A stretch of DNA of 64,000 bases from Odoribacter splanchnicus DSM 20712 (GCF_000190535.1 NC_015160.1:1550001-1614000); one strand, 5' to 3'. Counted from the first letter of the stretch, positions 16,063-24,582 are shown. Made by a program: numbers and translations. The notes: generated from the sequence alone by a model not told the origin.

Positions 16063-17388
16063 TTATTGTGGTAATACGACGATAAAGCTGCTGCCTACTC
16101 CAACTTTGCTTTCCACCTGAATATCTCCCCCATAGGTATCCACCACCTTCCGGACAAAGGTCAATCCTAAGCCAAAGCCCGTCGTTCTACGCACGCACCT
16201 AGTATTCATCCGATAAAATGCCCGGAAAATACGCTTCTGTTCTCGTTTTGGAATGCCGATCCCATTATCTCTGACAGCGATTACAAAATTATCATTTTCT
16301 TTCCAACAATCAATGGTTACACAAGGATGATCACCACTATATTTTATAGCATTATCTACAAGGTTGACCACCATATAAAAGAAATAGACCTGATCCAGAC
16401 AGGCCGAAGCAGCCTCGGGAGTGATATGAAAACTCACTTTGGCATAGGGTTTGAGTATCTCGAAAAGTTCGAGTACCATGTCCATTTCTTGTCTGACATT
16501 CAAATCGGCACACTTGAATTGGGGCATGGAATTACCACAAATCATGAGTAAAGTATCTGTCATATCAGCCATTTTGATCAATCTTACCCGCATCATTTTC
16601 AATTTCAGCTGCTCCCGTGCGGTCAGGATATCTTTGTTACTTTCCATCAGATCCTCTACTGCATTCAATAAAATCGCTATCGGTTTTTTCAGCTCATGTT
16701 CTAGATGAGCAGCCCCCATCATCTTTACTTCCGAAGTTTTCCAAAAAGTGTGAATGTAATGCCATTGCCACAATAAACTCAATATAAAACCGAGTAAAAA
16801 AATAACTTCCACCAGCAAGATACCCATAAAAGCGTTGAATACAAAAGGGAGTTCGAAGGAAGCGATCAGGTGATGCTGAAATCCGCATCCCAAATTTGCC
16901 GGCACTGCCTGAATTAACTTATCGGAGCCGGAAACTTTCCCGCAAGTGAGTAAGATATGACCTGTATTCCGGTCTGAGATGGCCCAACAAACCAACGGAG
17001 GCATAGAACGTTCGGTCAAGGCATTCCGCAATAAAGAATCGAGTCGTCTCACATCGAGCTCCCGATTCTCGTACAAATCATCATATACCAAGTGGATTTT
17101 ATCCTCAGAAAACACATAGAAATGATTTACCGGAAAACATTTTTCATCTTTATTTTCTCTTAATCTCCCATTACGGAAAGAAGAATCTCTACCATAAGCC
17201 AAATACTTAAGCCCCTCGTCTGCAATATATTCCTCCGCCACTTCCGAAAGAAGATAACCTGCCCGCATTTTGAATTCTTTAACTTTCAATTCACGCACAT
17301 GATAGATCCAGACTCCTTGTCCTAAGAGAAACAAGAATAACATAAGGAGCGTTAATACATTGATAATCTTTATATTATTATTCACCAC
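16063..17388 (-). CDS. Sensor histidine kinase, pair 2 (intact paralog)
   Basis: A 441-residue inner-membrane kinase, GTG start (17388 or the adjacent GTG at 17385; the ATG at 17390 is in another frame and stops at once). First membrane helix near 10-30, a periplasmic sensor of about 150 residues, second helix near 185-208 (LLVEVIFLLGFILSLLW), then H-box GAAHLEHELKKPI, N-box NLVDNAIKYSG, G1 DNGIGIPK and G2 GFGLGLTF. All catalytic boxes are present. The ligand is unknown; the nearby exported peptide is an attractive but unproven candidate. It is transcribed divergently from a promoter that has the same operator as kinase 1. Confidence 0.92.
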   Translation of the reverse strand: MVNNNIKIINVLTLLMLFLFLLGQGVWIYHVRELKVKEFKMRAGYLLSEVAEEYIADEGLKYLAYGRDSSFRNGRLRENKDEKCFPVNHFYVFSEDKIHLVYDDLYENRELDVRRLDSLLRNALTERSMPPLVCWAISDRNTGHILLTCGKVSGSDKLIQAVPANLGCGFQHHLIASFELPFVFNAFMGILLVEVIFLLGFILSLLWQWHYIHTFWKTSEVKMMGAAHLEHELKKPIAILLNAVEDLMESNKDILTAREQLKLKMMRVRLIKMADMTDTLLMICGNSMPQFKCADLNVRQEMDMVLELFEILKPYAKVSFHITPEAASACLDQVYFFYMVVNLVDNAIKYSGDHPCVTIDCWKENDNFVIAVRDNGIGIPKREQKRIFRAFYRMNTRCVRRTTGFGLGLTFVRKVVDTYGGDIQVESKVGVGSSFIVVLPQ

Positions 17389-17405
17389 ATAAAAGTTTTG
17401 TAAAA

Positions 17406-17460
17406 AGAATATTATAGAATACTTGTTTTAGCACAAAAATATAAATCTTTTATAATTTTG
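17406..17460. promoter_or_regulatory. Operator copy 2 with divergent promoters
   Basis: The 16-mer AGAATATTATAGAATA (17406-17421) is identical to 11900-11915. The minus-strand -7 of kinase 2 reads TATTTTTG (17434-17441); the plus-strand -7 is TAATTTTG (17453-17460), beginning 47 bp after the operator start. The -7 starts are 19 bp apart, as at kinase 1. Confidence 0.65.
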
Positions 17461-17466
17461 CTTTTG

Positions 17467-17544
17467 AAAAAACAAAAAACAATATTCAAAAAAGAGAAAA
17501 AACTGACATTTATAAATAATGATATAATTATATCAGTTTTCTTA
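17467..17544 (+). ncRNA. Candidate short transcript from the operator-2 promoter
   Basis: Downstream of the -7 at 17453 there is no peptide ORF where kinase locus 1 has one. About 75 bp on, AAAACTGA (17499-17506) pairs with TCAGTTTT (17533-17540), followed by a T-rich stretch that resembles a terminator. The result would be a short regulated RNA, or the remains of a lost peptide gene. Confidence 0.4.
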
Positions 17545-17711
17545 TTTCAGTAAAGAAATTAATTAATTTAAAAATAATATATAAAAAATAAATACAAACA
17601 AGTAATATTTACGTGCCTACAGTTCATAAACCGACTTAACCTATTAGAAAAAGAAAAACAACATCAGAATATTTTGTAGAATTACCCATATTTCAAAATA
17701 TAATGAGGTAT
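17545..17711. other. AT-rich intergenic stretch
   Basis: No coding capacity or clear structure is seen. A TATAAT at 17699-17704 precedes the structured region that follows, but the spacing to any -35 or -33 element is poor. Confidence 0.4.
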
Positions 17712-17850
17712 TGAAATAGCCAGACCGGCAAGAACAAACGCTATATTTGAGTTACCTAGGATTGCCGACCTCACTATAAAGACGTTGCAAAGCGTTCTTG
17801 TTTATTCCGTAACGAAAAAAGCAAGCATTATCGCTCTTGCCCGGTCTGAG
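17712..17850 (+). ncRNA. Long hairpin-forming region, possibly a structured (6S-like) RNA
   Basis: CAGACCG-GCAAGA (17721-17733) pairs with TCTTGC-C-CGGTCTG (17835-17848), one bulged base. Inside, AACGCT (17737-17742) pairs with AGCGTT (17791-17796). A local hairpin GCAAG (17821-17825)/CTTGC (17836-17840) competes with the closing stem. A long rod with a large internal bubble and an alternative 3' hairpin recalls 6S RNA, but I recognise no conserved sequence; strand and identity are inference. Confidence 0.4.
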
Positions 17851-17897
17851 CTAATTTGAAAGTTTTATATAATGAATCAAGCAATAGAAAGCATAAC

Positions 17898-17993
17898 TAG
17901 ATGATCACTGCCGACTCATCTACATGGGAGGAAAAGAAACCAAGGAAAGTATTCCCAAGTTAATCCTTACAGGTTCTACCTCCCTTTCTTTTT
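17898..17993 (+). ncRNA. Nested stem-loop RNA element, copy D
   Basis: Hairpin TAGATGA (17898-17904)/TCATCTA (17916-17922), then outer stem GGGAGG (17926-17931)/CCTCCC (17979-17984), inner stem AAGGA (17942-17946)/TCCTT (17964-17968), loop TTCCCAAG (17952-17959), GTTC at 17973-17976 and a T-rich end. Both stems differ in sequence from copies A-C yet remain paired. The 250 bp from here to the signal peptidase start hold no recognisable gene. Confidence 0.5.
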
Positions 17994-18243
17994 GTCACTA
18001 TTTCAACATATTCTTCACTTCTCCCTTCTGACATACACAGGCATACCGACCAGTTCTTTTTCATATTTTTCCTTTAAACTCTCTTCAAATTTAAACATTT
18101 TTTGCAAGCGGTCCCCTCAGGCTGTAACTCACGGGGAAGGGAGAAAGCGGGCTATTGTTAAAAAAATAGTGGAAAGTGATATATTCTTAAAATTATCGTT
18201 AACTTCAACCGTTCAATAAAACGGTGTTTCCGATCAGATTATA

Positions 18244-19122
18244 ATGAAAAAAATTATCAAAAATATACTTCAATATATTGCAGTCATCGTTATTTCGTTA
18301 GTGATAGCAATCTTGTTACGACTGTTTGTCGTCGATTTTTATTCCATCCCCAGCGACTCCATGCAACCGACGATAGAACCGGGAGATTTTATTATGGTAA
18401 ATAAATTGAGTTTCGGTGCGCGGATGTATAAAAATTTCGATTTTCTGAAAGACCGAACAGAACCGGAAACTTACCGGATCAAAGGCTTCTCGAAAATTCA
18501 TAATGGGGATGTGCTGGTTTTTAATTTTCCCTATTCAGGAGGATGGGACAGGATCAGTATGCACCTTTCCCGTTTCTATGTCAAACGCTGCATCGGTATA
18601 CCGGGCGATAGTCTGCAAATCAAAGGGGGATTTTATGAAATCAACGGTAGGCGGGGAATAGGCAATCTGAACGATCAGGAGATGCTTTCCAATTATCGGG
18701 GTGAATATCCGCAGGGAATATACAACACTTATCCATTCGACTACCGGCTAGGCTGGAACTTTATAAATTTCGGTCCCCTTTATCTGCCCCGTAAAGGGGA
18801 TACCTTACCGATCGATACTTCAGCTGTCCAGATCTATTATAAAATGATTAAATACGAAAGTGGGCTGAACTTGCAAGAGCGAGAAGGTCAGGTGTGGTGT
18901 GGCGATTCACTGGTCGAGCGTTATACTTTCCGTACCAACTGGTATTTTATGGGCGGTGACAATATGTGGAATTCTCAGGATTCGCGCTATCTGGGGCCTA
19001 TCCCCGAAGAATTTATCATCGGTAAAGCGACCTTGATTCTGACAGCCAAAGATCCCGAAACGAAAGCCTATCGCTGGAGGCGTTTTTTTACCCGGATCAG
19101 GAAAGAGGTAAAGAACAGATAG
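18244..19122 (+). CDS. lepB: Signal peptidase I
   Basis: A 292-residue inner-membrane serine protease (S26A) that cleaves Sec and Tat signal peptides on the periplasmic face. One N-terminal membrane helix (about 9-30), catalytic Ser39 in IPSDSMQPTI, catalytic Lys114 in FYVKRCIGIPGD, and the C-terminal box GGDNMWNSQDSRYLGPI. The insert between the Lys and the GDN box is long, as in other Bacteroidetes enzymes. It follows the structured RNA region and ends in a strong hairpin terminator. Its place beside an exported-peptide locus is suggestive, but it could simply be a housekeeping gene. Confidence 0.93.
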   Translation: MKKIIKNILQYIAVIVISLVIAILLRLFVVDFYSIPSDSMQPTIEPGDFIMVNKLSFGARMYKNFDFLKDRTEPETYRIKGFSKIHNGDVLVFNFPYSGGWDRISMHLSRFYVKRCIGIPGDSLQIKGGFYEINGRRGIGNLNDQEMLSNYRGEYPQGIYNTYPFDYRLGWNFINFGPLYLPRKGDTLPIDTSAVQIYYKMIKYESGLNLQEREGQVWCGDSLVERYTFRTNWYFMGGDNMWNSQDSRYLGPIPEEFIIGKATLILTAKDPETKAYRWRRFFTRIRKEVKNR

Positions 19123-19165
19123 GAGCTGACCACAAAAGCTAAAACTTTTGGACCAGCTCCTTCTC
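19121..19165. terminator. Bidirectional terminator between lepB and the NfnAB-like gene
   Basis: GGAGCTG (19122-19128) pairs with CAGCTCC (19154-19160), with an inner CAAAAG/CTTTTG stem and a T-rich 3' side. It separates two convergent genes. Confidence 0.75.
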
Positions 19166-19177
19166 TATAAAGACCGA

Positions 19178-21460
19178 TTACGATCTTAGCTGAGCATCCA
19201 TATGAGCAGCTGCCCGGCGTCCGTCTCCCATAGCGAGGATCACCGTAGCTCCTCCCCGGACAATATCCCCACCGGCATAAAACTCCGGCAGATTCGACTG
19301 CATGGTAGCATCATTCACGACAATCGTACCTTTCTTAGAAACTTCCAGTCCGGCCACCGAACGGGGAACGATCGGATTAGGCGAAACTCCGACAGCTACC
19401 ACTACCACATCGGCATCGATCAGGTATTCGCTCCCTTCAACCGGCACAGGACGACGACGTCCGCTGGCATCGGGTTCACCAAGTTCCATTTTCTGAACCC
19501 TGACTTGTTTTACTCTTCCCTTTTCATCAGCGATATATTCTACCGGATTGGTCAAAGTGATAAATTCGCATCCTTCTTCCTTGGCATGTTTCACCTCTTC
19601 GAGACGTGCAGGCATTTCTTCTTCACTGCGCCGGTAAACAATCATCGCTCTCTCGGCTCCCAAACGTTTAGCGGTACGAACAGAGTCCATCGCTGTATTT
19701 CCACCACCGACTACGACTACATTTTTTCCCCGGTAGACCGGCGTATCCGAAAACTCGTTATCAGCCCCCATCAAATTCACCCGGGTCAGGTATTCGTTAG
19801 AGGAAAGCACCCCATTCGCATTCTCTCCCGGAATATTCATAAAATTAGGTAAGCCTGCACCGGAAGCGACATAAAATCCTTTGAAACCCTCCTTTTTCAG
19901 GTCTTCGATACTTTCGGTCATCCCAACGATAAAGTTAGTTACAAACTTCACACCCATTTTTTTCAGGTTACCGATTTCCACATCTACGATATGATTCGGC
20001 AGACGGAATTCAGGAATACCGTATTTCAATACCCCTCCAATCTCGTGGAGCGCTTCGAAAACCGTAACCTCATAGCCTCTCTTCACCATATCTCCGGCAA
20101 ATGAAAGTCCCGAGGGTCCTGAACCGATCACTGCTATTTTTATTCCGTTGGGAGCAGCCACTTCGGGTATCGCCATCTGACCGGATTCGCGTTCGAAATC
20201 AGCTGCAAAACGTTCCAGATAACCGATAGCTACCGGTGCTTTTTTCATTTTTTGCAGATAGAAACATTTCGATTCACATTGTTTTTCCTGTGGACATACC
20301 CGTCCGCACACTGCCGGCAGAGCACTGGTCTTTTTCAATACGGCAGCAGCTTCAAGAATCTCTCCACGCTCGATATTTTTAATAAATCCTGGAATATCGA
20401 TCCCAACAGGACAGCCTTCCATACAGGTCGGATTAGCACAATCCTGACAACGCCGGGCTTCCCGCATAGCCATTTCTTTCGTCAGCCCGGTATTCACTTC
20501 CAGGCGCTGGCTAGAGATCCGTTCCTGAGGAGTACGTTCGGGCATTTTCACCCTTTCGATCATCGTACGCTCTTTCGCTTTCACAGTTTCGCGCAGTGCT
20601 TTCCGCCAATCGGCATTCCGATCGCTCAGAGCACATTCGCCATGATGTACGAATTCCTCCATTTTTTCGGTTTCCGCCCCTTTAAAACCTCCCAAGCGAG
20701 ACAACATCTCATTGAAATCAATCTGATGGGCATCGAATTCAGGGCCGTCGACACAAGTAAATCTGGTCTTTCCACCGACAGTAACCCGGCAGGCACCACA
20801 CATACCGGTACCGTCCACCATGATAGCATTCAAGCTGGCAATGGTCGGGATTTCATATTTTTTAGTGAGTAAAGCACAAAACTTCATCATGATAGCCGGT
20901 CCGATAGTTACACACAGATCCACTTTTTCACGGCCGATCACTTCTTCCATCCCCACGGTTACAACTCCTTGTTTACCATAACTTCCGTCATCGGTCATGA
21001 TGATCACTTCATCGGAAGCTTTGCGCACTTCATCTTCCAGAATAATCAGTTCTTTAGTACGAGCAGCCAAAATACTCACTACCCGGTTACCGGCAGCCTT
21101 AAAGGCCCGTATAATCGGCAACAGAGGAGCCACACCGACACCACCTCCACAAGCCAACACGGTTCCCACTTTCTCTATATGAGTCGCTTTGCCCAATGGT
21201 CCTACCAAATCCGTTATATATTCTCCTTCTTCGAGATTACATAATTTGGTAGAAGAAACTCCCATTTTCTGGATCACAAGCGTAATCGTACCTTTCACCG
21301 GATCAGCGTCCGAAATCGTTAACGGCATCCGTTCGCCTTTTTCACCTACCCGTACAATCACAAAATTACCCGGTTTCCTGGATTTAGCTATTAAAGGAGC
21401 CTCGACGACCATTTGCACCACCTTCTCAGAGAAGTACGTTTTTTTCAGAATCTTATTCAT
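19178..21460 (-). CDS. NfnAB-like fused flavoprotein (DHODH-type FNR domain plus GltD-like subunit)
   Basis: A 760-residue fusion of two units usually separate. Residues 1-280: FNR-type FAD/NAD(P)H domain with a 2Fe-2S site in GTGMCGACRVTVGG plus the later TCVDGPEF. Residues 310-760: GltD/NfnB-like part with iron-sulphur ligands in CQDCANPTCMEGCPVGIDIP and CGRVCPQEKQCESKC, an FAD Rossmann motif GSGPSGLSFAGD, and an NADPH motif GGGNTAMDSVRTAK. By family, it would couple NADH, NADPH and ferredoxin pools by electron bifurcation, or act as glutamate synthase small subunit. No glutamate synthase large subunit is adjacent, which favours the Nfn role. Promoter at 21532-21561. Confidence 0.88.
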   Translation of the reverse strand: MNKILKKTYFSEKVVQMVVEAPLIAKSRKPGNFVIVRVGEKGERMPLTISDADPVKGTITLVIQKMGVSSTKLCNLEEGEYITDLVGPLGKATHIEKVGTVLACGGGVGVAPLLPIIRAFKAAGNRVVSILAARTKELIILEDEVRKASDEVIIMTDDGSYGKQGVVTVGMEEVIGREKVDLCVTIGPAIMMKFCALLTKKYEIPTIASLNAIMVDGTGMCGACRVTVGGKTRFTCVDGPEFDAHQIDFNEMLSRLGGFKGAETEKMEEFVHHGECALSDRNADWRKALRETVKAKERTMIERVKMPERTPQERISSQRLEVNTGLTKEMAMREARRCQDCANPTCMEGCPVGIDIPGFIKNIERGEILEAAAVLKKTSALPAVCGRVCPQEKQCESKCFYLQKMKKAPVAIGYLERFAADFERESGQMAIPEVAAPNGIKIAVIGSGPSGLSFAGDMVKRGYEVTVFEALHEIGGVLKYGIPEFRLPNHIVDVEIGNLKKMGVKFVTNFIVGMTESIEDLKKEGFKGFYVASGAGLPNFMNIPGENANGVLSSNEYLTRVNLMGADNEFSDTPVYRGKNVVVVGGGNTAMDSVRTAKRLGAERAMIVYRRSEEEMPARLEEVKHAKEEGCEFITLTNPVEYIADEKGRVKQVRVQKMELGEPDASGRRRPVPVEGSEYLIDADVVVVAVGVSPNPIVPRSVAGLEVSKKGTIVVNDATMQSNLPEFYAGGDIVRGGATVILAMGDGRRAAAHMDAQLRS

Positions 21461-21531
21461 TTTTTATACGTTTATAGTTCTTTGTTATATGGGCCGTATG
21501 GAATATTTTTCAATTCCACCTTTTGGTGATA

Positions 21532-21561
21532 CAAAATTAGTGGCTATTTTCTCACAAACAA
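21532..21561 (-). promoter_or_regulatory. Bacteroidetes promoter of the NfnAB-like gene
   Basis: On the minus strand TTG (21561-21559), 19 bp, then TAATTTTG (21539-21532): good match to the -33/-7 consensus, about 70 bp before the ATG. Confidence 0.7.
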
Positions 21562-21591
21562 CCCTTTAACAGAAAATTAAACAAAAAGTTC

Positions 21592-21599
21592 TATATTTG
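21592..21599 (+). promoter_or_regulatory. -7 element for the SUI1-type gene
   Basis: TATATTTG fits TAnnTTTG and lies 80 bp before the ATG at 21679. No clear -33 element is visible. Confidence 0.5.
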
Positions 21600-21678
21600 T
21601 ATTTCTATTAAGAGATGGGAGAGAAGTGAAGATGAAAGATTAGGGATGTATCATCTCAGGAATTTAAGATATTAGTTT

Positions 21679-22011
21679 ATGAAAGCAGATAAAAAGAACC
21701 GAATCCATGTAGTTTATTCCACTGATCCGAACTATAATTACGAATACAATAACGAGACAGAAGACGAGACATTACCCCCGGAAAAACAAAATCTGAGAGT
21801 AATGCTCGACTCCAAACAACGTAAAGGGAAAACGGTCACCTTAGTACAGGGCTTTGTAGGCAGGGAAGACGATCTGAAAGAACTGGCCAAACTGCTAAAA
21901 AACAAATGCGGAGTCGGCGGATCGGTAAAAGACGGAGAGATCATCATTCAGGGAGAAGTGAAAGAAAAAGTCCTGAATATCCTCCGGGAAAATAAATACC
22001 GGGCCAAATAA
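21679..22011 (+). CDS. SUI1/YciH-type translation initiation factor homolog
   Basis: A 110-residue cytosolic protein with an acidic N-terminal part and a C-terminal SUI1 (eIF1-like) domain from about residue 38: GKTVTLVQGFVG, the hallmark KCGVGGSVKDGEIIIQG, and a final helix. Length matches E. coli YciH. Members are thought to affect start-codon selection; the bacterial role is not well defined. It has its own -7 element and stands alone between two minus-strand transcription units. Confidence 0.92.
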   Translation: MKADKKNRIHVVYSTDPNYNYEYNNETEDETLPPEKQNLRVMLDSKQRKGKTVTLVQGFVGREDDLKELAKLLKNKCGVGGSVKDGEIIIQGEVKEKVLNILRENKYRAK

Positions 22012-22124
22012 AGGTTGCTCCATTACGTTCCAGCGATTTTATCAATTCAATTTTCCTCTGAAAGACGATATTATCTTCTTTCAGAGGAGTTTGTCAAGTC
22101 ACTTCAGCCTTCTCCTTTCTGTTT

Positions 22125-22165
22125 CAGCCCTTAGCCTATAGCCTCCCGGCCTTTTACCTCTTATT
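22125..22165. repeat. Intergenic purine/pyrimidine repeat (TAGCCTATAGCC type), copy 1
   Basis: Degenerate repeats of CCTTTAGC/CCTATAGC run directly up to the stop codon of the minus-strand permease gene. Similar tracts lie at 40620-40718, 45112-45175 and 50637-50706. Confidence 0.5.
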
Positions 22166-24551
22166 CATCCCTCAGTGCCTCCACCGGATTCACCCGGATG
22201 ATCGCGCGTATTTTCCAGGCAATGGTCAAAGCCACCACCGTTACCATCACAAAGACTATAAAAATCCAAAAGGCCGGACCGTGACCGAAATGCAGGGTAA
22301 ACCCCTGAAGCCACAAATGCATGATCCAGTTCAGAAAAGGGAAAGTAAGCACCATCGCCGCCACTAATAACCTCAGGTATAACCGGGCAAAGAGACGTAC
22401 TATCACATAAGCCGATGCTCCGTTGATTTTACGGATAGCGATTTCCTTTCGTCGCCTTTCGGTATCGATACTGATCGCCGAATAAATCCCCAGAACAGTA
22501 ATCGACAGACACACCAGCGTGAAAAACAGCAACATCGATTTCATCTGTTCCTGGGAGTGATTTTCTTTCTGCACCAATTCTTCCAGTGTAAAAATCCGGT
22601 TGTCCAGACTTTCCGGCACTTCTTCGGCCAGCATACGTTGCACCGTCTCCATGACCTTCGCTTTGGAGCCGGGAAGTACTTTAAGATAACACCACCTGGG
22701 ATGTTCACTCAACATCCATAAACGTGCCCACGTATGACTTTCTGCATAAATCTGAGGAATAGCTTCCACCACCCCACAGATATTTATTTTTTTCCCATCG
22801 ATATCTTCAAATCCATCGGTGATGACCTTTCCTCCGTATATGCCGTCGATAATCCGGTCAGCCACCCTTTGCCCCGGATACTTAAACATTTCGCCGGCAA
22901 GTACGGGAATATGAAAGAAAGAAGCAAAATTCGGTCCGGTCCGCACCTCACAGAATTCCCGGTACTGCCCTTCCCCCAGCCGAACCGTCGTCGTCGAAAA
23001 GTATCCGCCGAACAAATCCTTATCCATCGGCAAGACATCGGTGACACCGGCAATCTCTCCGAAACGGGCGATATAAGCCGTTTCCAATCCCTGCAACTGC
23101 GGATAGGTGAGATTAACTTCGAGGATATGCTCCCTCTCCTGTTTATCGAGAAAAGGAAAAATATTCTTCATATTCATTTCCGATTGTAAATAAACGGCCA
23201 GTCCGCCGGTAAAAAACAGGAAACAAATCACCAATTGCATACCCAACATCCAATTCCGTAATCTGTTTTTTCTTATTTTCAGGGAGGTTCCTATACCGGT
23301 CTGTATGCTCTGACGATTCAGCCGATGGGAAATCCCCCAGCAAACTCCCAGAAACAGGACGACACAGCCCCCCAGATATTGTAACAAATGGCGGTACAGC
23401 ATAGCCGGCTCAAAAACGATCACCTGCCTCGTCAGACTAAAATCCAACCTATCGTATAGTAATTCGAGCAAACAAGCCACGATAATCCCGACAGCCATAA
23501 GCATGATCATCGTTTCGGCAAACAACAACCCCAATACCTGTCGACAGCTACTCCCGATAGCCCGGCGGATATTGTATTCCTTTTGTCGATTCAGAAAATT
23601 ACCGCTGATGAAAATAAAAAAATTCAGTACCGCCACCAACAGGATCAATAATCCGATGCATAAATACCCATAGCCGAGATCATGATAATATTCCGTACTG
23701 TTCTTTCCGGGTGACAATAACTGCGGTCTTCCTTCCATTCCCGAGACAAAAACCTTATTTTTTTCGGGATCGATCCTTTGATTCACCGTTTCTTTTTTCA
23801 CTCCGGGATATAGCAAAGCAAACGTCGTACATCCGGTTCCCTCTCCCGGTACATACCCGGCAAATCGGCCCTGCTGATCGTTAATCAACAGGGCATCAAT
23901 CCGATTCAGGAGACTATAACTGGCATTCACCGGCAAATCCTCCATCACTCCCGACACCACATAATCGATAGCGGCCAATTCTTCCGGAGTATAATTTCTT
24001 TCGGACCTTCTTGTCAATTTATTCGGATGGAATACCTTACCGACCGGATTTTGTTTTCCAAAAATCCGACGTGCAGCAGACCGGCTCAATACTACAGCAT
24101 TCTTTTGCCGGAACAACTGCCTCCAATTTCCTTCGGTCAGTTGCACCGAGAAAACCTTCTGAAAGTTGCTGTCGACCTCGATCGTATAAAGCATACAGAC
24201 CAAAGGTTTTTTCTCTCCGCGTTCGAAGGTTACATTCATTTGTCCCCCATAGGATACTGCCGTACAACACTCGATCTGTCCCGGAAAAGCCGTTTCCATA
24301 TCCCCGGCCAAAGTCGGCGGTGTCCCGGCAAAATAATCCTGCAACTCCCCGCCTTCTCCTACCTTGATCTGTATCTCCGCCATCCGGTCATAGTTAGGGA
24401 AGACCTTATCTATCGAAAAGAACAAACGGGCACAAAAATTACACAATACAAAACAGAGTAATCCCATCGCCAGACCGACTACCGCAATTCCGGCCGATAC
24501 TTTATATTTACAGATATTGCGCCAGGCAACAATCAAAATGTGTCGAATCAT
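22161..24551 (-). CDS. ABC transporter permease, FtsX/MacB type (second of two)
   Basis: A 796-residue inner-membrane protein with the duplicated FtsX/MacB_PCD plan: N-terminal helix after the amphipathic start (RHILIVAWRNICKYK), periplasmic domain, three-helix FtsX block near residues 290-420, a fifth helix near 445, second periplasmic domain and a C-terminal three-helix block ending RVNPVEALRDE. Such large permeases in Bacteroidetes work with a LolD/MacB-type ATPase in mechanotransmission or peptide/lipoprotein export. No ATPase gene is present in this cluster. It follows a paralogous permease 31 bp upstream in the TolC-HlyD-permease operon driven from the sigma-54 promoter near 29925. Confidence 0.88.
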   Translation of the reverse strand: MIRHILIVAWRNICKYKVSAGIAVVGLAMGLLCFVLCNFCARLFFSIDKVFPNYDRMAEIQIKVGEGGELQDYFAGTPPTLAGDMETAFPGQIECCTAVSYGGQMNVTFERGEKKPLVCMLYTIEVDSNFQKVFSVQLTEGNWRQLFRQKNAVVLSRSAARRIFGKQNPVGKVFHPNKLTRRSERNYTPEELAAIDYVVSGVMEDLPVNASYSLLNRIDALLINDQQGRFAGYVPGEGTGCTTFALLYPGVKKETVNQRIDPEKNKVFVSGMEGRPQLLSPGKNSTEYYHDLGYGYLCIGLLILLVAVLNFFIFISGNFLNRQKEYNIRRAIGSSCRQVLGLLFAETMIMLMAVGIIVACLLELLYDRLDFSLTRQVIVFEPAMLYRHLLQYLGGCVVLFLGVCWGISHRLNRQSIQTGIGTSLKIRKNRLRNWMLGMQLVICFLFFTGGLAVYLQSEMNMKNIFPFLDKQEREHILEVNLTYPQLQGLETAYIARFGEIAGVTDVLPMDKDLFGGYFSTTTVRLGEGQYREFCEVRTGPNFASFFHIPVLAGEMFKYPGQRVADRIIDGIYGGKVITDGFEDIDGKKINICGVVEAIPQIYAESHTWARLWMLSEHPRWCYLKVLPGSKAKVMETVQRMLAEEVPESLDNRIFTLEELVQKENHSQEQMKSMLLFFTLVCLSITVLGIYSAISIDTERRRKEIAIRKINGASAYVIVRLFARLYLRLLVAAMVLTFPFLNWIMHLWLQGFTLHFGHGPAFWIFIVFVMVTVVALTIAWKIRAIIRVNPVEALRDE

Positions 24552-24582
24552 AATTTCATACCAATCACAAAAAATAATATCT

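Noticed and set aside
17992..18219. Plus-strand ORF of 75 codons before lepB
   Set aside because: Composition is low-complexity Ser/Phe-rich with no promoter or family resemblance; it overlaps the 3' part of structured element D.
19202..19852. Long plus-strand ORF antisense to the NfnAB-like gene
   Set aside because: Shadow frame; His/Arg/Ser-rich translation typical of antisense reading of a conserved gene. The same applies to 35772, 49036 and 50947.
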